Assembly (NCBI GenBank): GCA_902515205.1
Contig: CABXTU010000003.1
Span: 1-64,000 of the forward strand
From: an uncultured Pelagibacteraceae bacterium
GTDB lineage: Bacteria > Pseudomonadota > Alphaproteobacteria > Pelagibacterales > Pelagibacteraceae
DNA: 64,000 nucleotides
Direction: 5' to 3'
Made by a program: the position numbers and the translations under genes
Part shown: in pieces, positions 34,324-41,948 of the stretch
How the letters are laid out: each line of letters opens with the position of its first letter
How positions within the stretch are numbered: position 1 is the first letter of the stretch
The notes under the pieces: model-generated
Told to the model about the DNA's origin: nothing
The model's input: the letters and a program-made list of their open reading frames with translations, nothing else
Database searches by the model: none

Positions 34324-34959
34324 GTGAAAAAAATTAATAAATTAATAATAGCTTGTGATGGAGAGTCAGCGAGCGGAAAAAGTACTGCAGCTAAGCTTAT
34401 CTCAAAAAAGTATGGATTGGTATTATTAAATTCAGGTTTACTTTATAGATATGGAAGCAAACTAATAATAAAAAACAAACCAAAAAATATTATTTCTTTT
34501 TTAAATAATGAATTTAAAAATGTAACTTATAAAAAAATTATAAGACAAAAATTACACTCAGAAGAAATAAGTAACCATGCGGCTTTACTAGCAAAAAATT
34601 TTAGAATAAGAAAAATAATTAACAGATTTCAAAAAAAGATTATTAAAGGGAATAAAAAGATTTGTGTTGAGGGTAGAGATATTGCAAGTAAAATCCTAGC
34701 ATCAAATCCAAAATATGATTTAGCTTTTTATTTTAGATGTAACCTTAGAGTTGCTAGTTATAGAAGATGGCTTGATATTAAAAAAAAAATTCCTCTAAAA
34801 GAGGTAAGGCGCTCTCTCAATAATAGAACTCAAATGGATAAAAAAAGAAGGAATAGTCCGCTAGTAAAGGTTAAAGATGCTATCTTAATTAGGACAGATA
34901 GATTATCTAAAAAGCAAGTTTTAAAAAAAATGTCGAACTTTATAGAGTTTGAGTCCTAA
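34324..34959 (+). CDS. cmk: Cytidylate kinase
   Basis: CMP/dCMP kinase of 211 aa (E. coli 227 aa). The P-loop reads CDGESASGKSTAAK, the CMP-binding motif is GRDIASKILASNPKYDLAFYF, and the lid and C-terminal part read DAILIRTDRLSKKQVL. It starts with GTG; no ATG lies in the first codons. It is not next to rpsA, the common neighbour in proteobacteria. Its stop overlaps the convergent MFS gene. The P-loop has GES where most Cmk have GPA/GPS, a minor deviation. Confidence 0.86.
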   Translation: MKKINKLIIACDGESASGKSTAAKLISKKYGLVLLNSGLLYRYGSKLIIKNKPKNIISFLNNEFKNVTYKKIIRQKLHSEEISNHAALLAKNFRIRKIINRFQKKIIKGNKKICVEGRDIASKILASNPKYDLAFYFRCNLRVASYRRWLDIKKKIPLKEVRRSLNNRTQMDKKRRNSPLVKVKDAILIRTDRLSKKQVLKKMSNFIEFES

Positions 34960-36245
34960 ACTTTTTTCTCATATTCTTTATCAGATTCTTCAATTGGTTC
35001 AGTAGTAGGATTAAGCTCGATACCTGCAGGTGTAATAGTTTGAGGCATAGCAACAAACTGTGAATCTGGATTTTCTATAGTTTGCCTTATTCTCATTCTA
35101 TAAATTCCAAAAATACCTATAATCGCGTGAAAGAAAAAAAGAAAAATAAAAAATCCATTAGGGCCAACCACATCCATAAATATTGAACATAAAAATGGAC
35201 CACTTATTGCTCCTAATCCAAAAACAAATTGAAGACCTGCTCCAGCAGCTACAAATTTTTCTTTTGGAATATAATCATTAGTATGTGCTAAGATCTGAGA
35301 AAACATCGGTAAACTGCAAAAAGAGAAAAGAATTAAAAAAATATAAAACCAAGTTTTACTGGTAGCTAATCCATCAGGTAAATACATCTGTTTTGAAACC
35401 AATATTGAAATAAGAGCAAATACAGATGCACCAAATGTAGAAACAACTATTACTTTTCTCCTATCATACATATCAGATATTTTTCCAACTGGAAACTGAG
35501 AAATTGCTCCAGATATTGCTAGTAAAAAAGTTACAATGGATATCTCAAGTATCGTAAAATTCATAGATGTTGCGTAAACTGCTAATAGAGTGAATAAAGC
35601 TGCCTGTATTATCCCGTAAAAGAAAGAGCTCACCATACCAAAAGGGGATGCCTCATAAAGATTTCTCAGAGACATCGCTTTAATTTTTTTAAAAGTTGGT
35701 GGTTTTTTTTTAGTTAGCAAGATAGGGATCAATGCAACAGATGTAATTACAGAGATTAAAATAAAAGGTTGGAAATTTTCTGGGCTACTAAAATTAAGAA
35801 GAAACATTCCTGTGCCCATAGACCCATATAGTACGACCATGTATACAGATAGTACACTTCCTCTGTTTTTATTTGTTGATCTATCATTTAACCAACTTTC
35901 TGCGACAGTATAAATACAAACCATACTTATCCCAGTTAAAAGCCTTAATAAGAACCAAATAAATGGATTTATTAAAATTGAATGAATTAAAATTACTAAT
36001 GAAGCTAGTGACGCAAAAGCTGCAAAAACTCTTATGTGTCCAACTCTAGAAATAATGACTGGGATAGATGCAGCTCCTATAAAATATCCAACAAAATAAC
36101 CTGACATCATAAATCCTGTCGCAGTTAAACTAAACTCCTCTTGAATTGCTCTCACTCCTAGTAATGAACCTTGAAAACCATAGGCCATCATTAGGAAACC
36201 CATCCCTAAAAATAGTGCCCAAGAGTTTTTTAAAACTTTATTCAT
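34956..36245 (-). CDS. MFS transporter
   Basis: Twelve-helix major-facilitator protein of 429 aa. The segment FLMMAYGFQGSLLGVRAIQEEFSL and the SEI-type linker SKMYDRRK equivalent (GKISDMYDRRKVIVV, between helices 8 and 9) place it with the YcaD-like subgroup. An unusual acidic tail (TTEPIEESDKEYEKK) ends the protein. The substrate cannot be inferred. It follows the DMT transporter at 36.3 kb after 58 bp on the same strand. Confidence 0.88.
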   Translation of the reverse strand: MNKVLKNSWALFLGMGFLMMAYGFQGSLLGVRAIQEEFSLTATGFMMSGYFVGYFIGAASIPVIISRVGHIRVFAAFASLASLVILIHSILINPFIWFLLRLLTGISMVCIYTVAESWLNDRSTNKNRGSVLSVYMVVLYGSMGTGMFLLNFSSPENFQPFILISVITSVALIPILLTKKKPPTFKKIKAMSLRNLYEASPFGMVSSFFYGIIQAALFTLLAVYATSMNFTILEISIVTFLLAISGAISQFPVGKISDMYDRRKVIVVSTFGASVFALISILVSKQMYLPDGLATSKTWFYIFLILFSFCSLPMFSQILAHTNDYIPKEKFVAAGAGLQFVFGLGAISGPFLCSIFMDVVGPNGFFIFLFFFHAIIGIFGIYRMRIRQTIENPDSQFVAMPQTITPAGIELNPTTEPIEESDKEYEKKV

Positions 36246-36303
36246 ATAAACTTGTGTAATTATTTGCCATCTATTATTAAATCAAGTCTTAATTGTGACA
36301 AGC

Positions 36304-37164
36304 TTATGAATTTTTGAGCTTTAAAAAGGAATGAACAGCTATTGTAGTGATTATAACTGCACCCCCGTATAGGGTTTCAAAACTTGGTTGTTCTTTAATT
36401 ATAAGCCAAACCCATATTGGTCCTATAATGGTTTCTAACAAAAAAAATAAATTTACTTCTGCAGCTGGTATAAATCTCGGAGCTATAGTAACAAGCACAA
36501 AAGGTATAGCGACGCATAGAATACACATCAAAGGTACGATAATGATATCTTTGTTTTCAAGGACATAACTTTCGATAAAAAATAAAGCAAAAGTTGCCAC
36601 AAATAGCTTGCCCACAACAGCGGCTGGAACTAAATTTTTTGTTTTTGCTGAACGAATGGTTACAGCTCCTATAGCAAGACCAATTGCCGTAACAAATCCT
36701 AAAATATCTCCATAGAAATTTCCTAATTTAAGGGAATCAAAAAAAATATAAAGTATTGCAATAAAAGTAATAATGATAGAAATCAATGTTTTTTTATCTG
36801 GAGGCTCCTTTAGAAAAATTGTTCCAAGAATAGCAGATAACATAGGAGCAGTAGCAATCATTACTAGGGTGTTTGCTACATTGGTATTTTGTATTGAAAT
36901 AACGAAAGTAATGTTGGTTATACTAAATGTTCCGATGTAAATGAGTCCGTGATAACCACTAGAAAAAAGAATTTTAAAAAAATTTAATTTGTAAATGATC
37001 AACATACCTAAAAAAACGGTAAAAAAGGGGATGATTCCTCTGTAAAAAACAAGCCCCCATGTGTCCATATTTGAAAGTCTAATAAATAATGAGTCAGGAG
37101 TGATAAACATTACAGCGATAAACGCAAGCAATGAACCTTTTTTTTGATCAGTTAGATTGTTCAA
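36304..37164 (-). CDS. EamA/DMT family transporter, TTG start
   Basis: Ten-helix metabolite transporter of 286 aa. AFIAVMFITPDSLFIRLS starts the first EamA repeat, GTIFLKEPPDKKTL ends it, and FFLLETIIGPIWVWLIIKEQPS is the second repeat mark. The start is a TTG that overlaps the gshB stop (TTGA); no in-frame ATG precedes the first helix. Coupling to gshB suggests a role with glutathione or sulfur compounds, but this is only positional evidence. Confidence 0.88.
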   Translation of the reverse strand: MNNLTDQKKGSLLAFIAVMFITPDSLFIRLSNMDTWGLVFYRGIIPFFTVFLGMLIIYKLNFFKILFSSGYHGLIYIGTFSITNITFVISIQNTNVANTLVMIATAPMLSAILGTIFLKEPPDKKTLISIIITFIAILYIFFDSLKLGNFYGDILGFVTAIGLAIGAVTIRSAKTKNLVPAAVVGKLFVATFALFFIESYVLENKDIIIVPLMCILCVAIPFVLVTIAPRFIPAAEVNLFFLLETIIGPIWVWLIIKEQPSFETLYGGAVIITTIAVHSFLKLKNS

Positions 37165-38087
37165 GCTTTAAGCTCTTTCCAAAAAGTTTTAGCTAAATTA
37201 ACTTTTGTTAGATCATAAAAAGTTTTTAAACCGGTTGGAGATGTTACATTGATGTCACCATTTAGTTTTTGATCAATAAAATCAATTCCAGCAAAAAAAA
37301 TATTCTCTTTTTTTAAATCATATGCAACCAATTTTGATATTTTTTTTTCAATACCAGTTAAATTTGTAATAGTTGGAATAGCTCCTTTACTCATATTACT
37401 TAAAAAAGACCCTTTTTTTGGAACTCTAGATATTGCACCTACTACTTTACCGTTGATAAGAAAAACTCTTTTATCACCTTTGCTTATTTTTGGTAAAAAT
37501 TTTTGACAGATTATATGGTCGTGTTTTTTTAAATATCTTTTAACGAAATTTAGATTAAACTTATTTAATAGATGAATATCATTACCTCCGTAACTATTTA
37601 TAGGCTTTAATATAACTTTACTATTTACCTTAAAAAAATTTTTTACTTCATTTAAATTTTGAGTAAAAATAGTCTTTGGCATAAATTTTTGATATTTTGC
37701 AGAGTAAAGCTTTTCTGGTACGTTTCTAATGGATTTTGGATCATTTACCACTCTTACTTTTTTCTTGATCATATCTAAAATATAAGTTGTTGAAATATAC
37801 TCCTGATTAAATGGAGGATCTTGTCTAATCAAAATGAATTTACATTTTATTAACTCTAATTTTTGTTTATGTAGAATTTTAAATTTTTTTTTTTGTCTAT
37901 AATTGAATTTTATAAAGAATCCCTCAGCTATAATCTTAGAATTAATTATAGATAAATCTTTAGGGTAATAATAAAAAATCTTATAATTTTTTTTCTGAAT
38001 TTCATTAGCTAAAAAAATACTTGTATCTGTTAATGGGTTAAGTTTTGAGAGATAATTTCCTTGGATAGCAACAATTCTATTTATCAT
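37161..38087 (-). CDS. gshB: Glutathione synthetase
   Basis: ATP-grasp enzyme of about 308 aa that joins gamma-glutamylcysteine and glycine. Visible blocks are FILIRQDPPFNQEYISTTYILDMI, VVNDPKSIRNVPEKLYSAKY, the VILKPINSYGGNDIHLL ATP-binding strand and ISKGDKRVFLING. The ORF track uses a GTG at 38096, but the ATG at 38087, which overlaps the last codons of gshA, is preferred. The C-terminus keeps the INVTSPTGL metal/substrate loop. Confidence 0.93.
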   Translation of the reverse strand: MINRIVAIQGNYLSKLNPLTDTSIFLANEIQKKNYKIFYYYPKDLSIINSKIIAEGFFIKFNYRQKKKFKILHKQKLELIKCKFILIRQDPPFNQEYISTTYILDMIKKKVRVVNDPKSIRNVPEKLYSAKYQKFMPKTIFTQNLNEVKNFFKVNSKVILKPINSYGGNDIHLLNKFNLNFVKRYLKKHDHIICQKFLPKISKGDKRVFLINGKVVGAISRVPKKGSFLSNMSKGAIPTITNLTGIEKKISKLVAYDLKKENIFFAGIDFIDQKLNGDINVTSPTGLKTFYDLTKVNLAKTFWKELKA

Positions 38088-39372
38088 ATAATTCACTTAA
38101 ATCTTCATTTTTAGAAAATCTGTTCATCATATGATCTGCATTTGTAGTTCTATTATCAATTATTTTTTGCAAGTGGTTAAGAAATAAAGTTTCATTTTTT
38201 CCACTTTTATTTACTATATCTCTTTTATTGAGTCCTTCCCTTGATAAATCTAACAAGTTTGATGCCCAGTAAAAAAGATCCTTACCCATTAATTGTGTAT
38301 TAAATCCTTTCTGAGGAGCCTCTAAATAAGCATTAATTATTTTATCTTTATCCCACTTAGATATTAATTCATACACTTCATCAAGATTTCCATATATCAT
38401 TCCAACATTAAACGCAGGACCCGCACATAGACAATCCCAACCACATGTGTCCATCGATCTGAGCTCTATATATTTCTTTAATCTATTTTCAGTAAAGATG
38501 GTGCTTAAATGAATAGATAAATCACTCTCATTTGGTAAACGTTTTCCAATCTCATTAATTTTTCCATTCATAAAGTCTTTAAAGGTATATTTTTTTCCCG
38601 ATATATACCTTTCGTTATCTTGTATAAATAAAATAGGAAAATTTATTATAAATTCAGCATATTTTTCAAAATCTAATTCTTCAAAAAAAATTTTTGGTAA
38701 ACCACCTCTAGAGGTACTTTGCCAAACTTTTGATCTATAAGATAAAAATTTGCTTTGTTTTTTTTCCACAATTGAAGAATTAGCGAATAAAGCAATAATA
38801 ATAGGAACAATCGAATTAACAACTTTGAATTTTTTAACAAAATCTTTTTCAGAGTCATAATCAATATTTAGTTGAGTTCCACATGTTCTGTACATCATAT
38901 CTAGACTTAATGCCCCTCCCTCTGGCATATCTTTTGTCATTAATTTATATCGTTCTTTTGGGTTATCTGGAATTTCATCAAGTTTTGAAATCGGATCAAA
39001 TCCTGAACTTACAATATTAATGCCTATTTTTTTTGTTACTTGCCTTAACTCGAATAAATAATCTTGTGCCTCAGCACAAGCATCATGAATGTGATTTAAC
39101 TTTTCACCTGACAATTCAATTTGATTTCCTGGTTCTAAAGTAATATTTTTTCCATCTTTATTTAAAGCGATAACATTTCCTTTTTCGTAAATTGGGTTCC
39201 ACCCAAATTCTAACAAAGCTGAAAACATCTGCTTTATTTCTGAATAACTAATTCTTTTATTACTTTTATTATCAAATAAAAATTTTTCATGTTCTATGCC
39301 AATTTTGAAATTTTTCCTTTTTTTAATACCTGATTTAAAATAATTTACTATTTGTTCTTTTGATGTAATCAT
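38077..39372 (-). CDS. gshA: Glutamate-cysteine ligase (alphaproteobacterial/plant type)
   Basis: First enzyme of glutathione synthesis, 431 aa, of the plant-type GCS2 family usual in alphaproteobacteria. IGIEHEKFLF carries the ATP/Mg-binding glutamate, with ITLEPGNQIELSGEKL, MMYRTCGTQLNIDYDSE, STIFTENRLKKYIELRSMD and WDCLCAGPAF following. It overlaps gshB, forming a complete glutathione pathway in two coupled genes. Confidence 0.94.
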   Translation of the reverse strand: MITSKEQIVNYFKSGIKKRKNFKIGIEHEKFLFDNKSNKRISYSEIKQMFSALLEFGWNPIYEKGNVIALNKDGKNITLEPGNQIELSGEKLNHIHDACAEAQDYLFELRQVTKKIGINIVSSGFDPISKLDEIPDNPKERYKLMTKDMPEGGALSLDMMYRTCGTQLNIDYDSEKDFVKKFKVVNSIVPIIIALFANSSIVEKKQSKFLSYRSKVWQSTSRGGLPKIFFEELDFEKYAEFIINFPILFIQDNERYISGKKYTFKDFMNGKINEIGKRLPNESDLSIHLSTIFTENRLKKYIELRSMDTCGWDCLCAGPAFNVGMIYGNLDEVYELISKWDKDKIINAYLEAPQKGFNTQLMGKDLFYWASNLLDLSREGLNKRDIVNKSGKNETLFLNHLQKIIDNRTTNADHMMNRFSKNEDLSELYDK

Positions 39373-39402
39373 TGAATATAAAATAATACTTTATTGACAG
39401 AA

Positions 39403-39960
39403 TTAAAGTAGAGAATATGGCTTTCTAGAAAAAATTTTTTTTACCATTGGCTTAAAAAATTTTAATGGTAGTGATTTATAGTTGGGATCAAATGAATTTT
39501 GATCATATTTTTCACAAAAATTGATAGTATCTTGATAATACTTATGATCTTTATATTTCTCTCTTTTATTTCTATCTCCACCTAAATGATGTGCATAATA
39601 GTACATCTGAAATTCACCATGTTTTTCTATTATCCAGTGAGTTTTTTCTGAAACATATGGTTTTAGAATTGAAGCTGCATATTCAGAATGGTTCATAGGT
39701 GCCAGCTCATCTCCAATATCATGGAGCAAAGCTGCAACAACCATCTCTTCACTTTCTCCATTAATGTATGCTCTAGTTGCACTTTGAAGTGAATGCTCTA
39801 ATCGTGATATTTTGTAACCCTCTAATGTCCCTGTAAGATTGGACATAAAATTTAATATCCTATCTGATGTTTTGCTAGCAAAGTCCTTTTCATGTTTGTC
39901 TAAAAAAAGATAATCATCTTTAGTTCCATTTTTCATTTGGGTAAAATTTACTTTTTTCAT
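39403..39960 (-). CDS. HD-domain protein of the PhnZ/MIOX-like superfamily
   Basis: A protein of 185 aa. The HD core gives likely metal ligands His56 (RLEHSLQSATRA), His80-Asp81 (ALLHDIGDE), His114 (EKHGEF), His124 or His125 (YAHHLGGDR) and Asp153 (EKYDQNSFDP). This layout matches the mixed-valent diiron oxygenases PhnZ and myo-inositol oxygenase better than plain HD phosphohydrolases. The Tyr/Glu pair before the first His of PhnZ is not conserved, so a different substrate is expected. It lies between purF and gshA with very short gaps. The function is open. Confidence 0.84.
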   Translation of the reverse strand: MKKVNFTQMKNGTKDDYLFLDKHEKDFASKTSDRILNFMSNLTGTLEGYKISRLEHSLQSATRAYINGESEEMVVAALLHDIGDELAPMNHSEYAASILKPYVSEKTHWIIEKHGEFQMYYYAHHLGGDRNKREKYKDHKYYQDTINFCEKYDQNSFDPNYKSLPLKFFKPMVKKIFSRKPYSLL

Positions 39961-39963
39961 TAT

Positions 39964-41445
39964 TTAATTATTTGAAGCTGAACTTAGTAAAGATAGTTGA
40001 GTTATTTTACTATCCCCTAATTCATCAATTGGCTTTACTGGATAATCTCCGGTAAAATAATGGTCTGTTAGTTGTGGGTAAGTTTCATTTCTTTTATCGA
40101 AACCAATAGCTTTATATAAACCATTGATTGATAGAAATTTTAATGATTTAGCTCCAATATATTCTCGTATTTCATCATTAGATTTGTTTGCCGCTAACAA
40201 TTCTTTTTTTGTTGGAGTATCAACTCCATAAAAATCAGGATATCTTATTTCTGGACAAGCTATCATTACATGAACTTCCTTTGCTCCTGCGTCATACAGC
40301 ATTTTCACTATTTTATGAGATGTAGTTCCTCTTACAAGTGAGTCATCAATTAGAATTATTTTTTTATTTTTAATTGTAGTTTCATTTGCATTTAATTTTA
40401 ATCGAACTCCTAAACTTCTAATTTTTTGACTTGGTTCAATAAAGGTTCTGCCAACATAATGGTTTCTTATTAGTCCATGTTCAAAATTAATATTTATTTT
40501 TTGGGAAAATCCAAGAGCAGCTGCATTTCCTGAATCCGGCACTGGTACAACTATATCAGCCTCAATATCATTCTCATTTGCAAGTTCCTTTCCTAAATTT
40601 TTCCTATGTTCATAGGCAGTTTTATTATCTAGAAGACTATCTGGTCTTGAAAAATAGATATACTCAAAAACACATGGCCTTACTTTTTTTGATGGAAATG
40701 GTTTGATACTTACTAATTCATTATTTTCTATCAAAACAATTTCTCCGTTTTCAACTTCTCTCAAAAATTTAGCTCCAATTATATCTAATGCACAAGTTTC
40801 AGATGCTAATACGTAGCTTCTGCCTAATTTACCAATTACCAAAGGTCTTATTCCGTAGGGGTCTCTTACACCTATTAAAGAAGTTTGAGTCAACATCACT
40901 AAAGCATACCCTCCTTGTATTTGAAATATAGCATCAACAACTTTATCAATCGTTTTTGGTCTTTTAGATTTAGCAATTAGCTGAACAATAGTTTCAGTAT
41001 CTGAGGTAGTATAAAAGATTGCACCTTCTTCAACCAGTTTATTTCTTAATGAAATTGAGTTTGTCAAATTTCCATTGTGCGCAACTCCAATACCACCAGC
41101 ATTTGTATCAGCAAAAAAAGGTTGAATATTTCTAAGAGTATTATTTCCAGTAGTACTATAACGATTGTGACCTATAGCATAATTACCTTTGAGATTATTA
41201 AGAACTTTTTCTTTATTGAAGTTATCACCCACTAATCCAAATCTTTTTTCTGAATAGTATTTTTTACCATCAAAAGAAACTATTCCACATCCTTCTTGAC
41301 CACGATGCTGTAAAGCATGCAGACCAAGTGCTGTTAAGGCGGAAGCATCTTTGGCATTGCTAACTCCAAATACACCACATTCTTCTTTTATCTTCGGATC
41401 AAAGTTCTTCAATTTTTTCTTTAGAGTCCCGATATGTTTTTTCAT
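39964..41445 (-). CDS. purF: Amidophosphoribosyltransferase
   Basis: First committed enzyme of purine synthesis, 493 aa: glutamine plus PRPP to phosphoribosylamine. The catalytic N-terminal Cys is Cys23 in KEECGVFGV, preceded by a short propeptide that is expected to be removed. GLHALQHRGQEGCGI, the glutamine-binding YSTTGNNTLRNIQPF and the PRPP loop KIILIDDSLVRGTTS are intact. Cysteines near the C-terminal domain that could bind an Fe-S cluster are few. The start overlaps the end of cvpA by 47 nt. Confidence 0.96.
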   Translation of the reverse strand: MKKHIGTLKKKLKNFDPKIKEECGVFGVSNAKDASALTALGLHALQHRGQEGCGIVSFDGKKYYSEKRFGLVGDNFNKEKVLNNLKGNYAIGHNRYSTTGNNTLRNIQPFFADTNAGGIGVAHNGNLTNSISLRNKLVEEGAIFYTTSDTETIVQLIAKSKRPKTIDKVVDAIFQIQGGYALVMLTQTSLIGVRDPYGIRPLVIGKLGRSYVLASETCALDIIGAKFLREVENGEIVLIENNELVSIKPFPSKKVRPCVFEYIYFSRPDSLLDNKTAYEHRKNLGKELANENDIEADIVVPVPDSGNAAALGFSQKININFEHGLIRNHYVGRTFIEPSQKIRSLGVRLKLNANETTIKNKKIILIDDSLVRGTTSHKIVKMLYDAGAKEVHVMIACPEIRYPDFYGVDTPTKKELLAANKSNDEIREYIGAKSLKFLSINGLYKAIGFDKRNETYPQLTDHYFTGDYPVKPIDELGDSKITQLSLLSSASNN

Positions 41446-41944
41446 TTGGAAATTCTTTCAGTAAATAATTACTACCTTTTTCTAAATATGGAAAGATGAA
41501 TGATTTGTTCAAATTTATTGGCCATTTATCATAATTATACACAATATGTATGCCTGAAAATAAGAATATACAAATAATATATGCTCTGACGAATCCGAAA
41601 AAGAAACCAAATATTGTATCTAAGCTACCAATTCCTGAATAACTTACGGCTTTGCTAATACCTCGGTTAACCATTAAAACCAGAAATATTACAATGATAA
41701 AAATTGTAACCCCAAGCCCGATATCTAGCACGTATTCATTATCAATTATATCTTTAAAATAAGGTTTAATTTTAGGAAAAATAATTAAAGTTATTACATA
41801 AGCTAATAACCATTTTGCTATTGATAAAATACTTAGTACAAAACCTTTTTTATAACATTTTATAAGAGAAAGCGTTGTAAATATTATATATATAAGATCA
41901 ATTACTGAAGTTGCACTATAAAAGTCTTTTAGCACTTCTAGCAT
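41399..41944 (-). CDS. cvpA: CvpA family membrane protein
   Basis: Membrane protein of 181 aa with four helices, CvpA family (colicin V production, envelope function). Conserved parts are DLIYIIFTTLSLIKCYKKGFVLSIL, SKAVSYSGIGSLDTIFGFFFGFVRAYI. Next to purF it keeps the cvpA-purF neighbourhood found across proteobacteria. The C-terminal tail overlaps the purF start by 47 nt, which is longer than usual here. Confidence 0.92.
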   Translation of the reverse strand: MLEVLKDFYSATSVIDLIYIIFTTLSLIKCYKKGFVLSILSIAKWLLAYVITLIIFPKIKPYFKDIIDNEYVLDIGLGVTIFIIVIFLVLMVNRGISKAVSYSGIGSLDTIFGFFFGFVRAYIICIFLFSGIHIVYNYDKWPINLNKSFIFPYLEKGSNYLLKEFPNEKTYRDSKEKIEEL

Positions 41945-41948
41945 TTAA

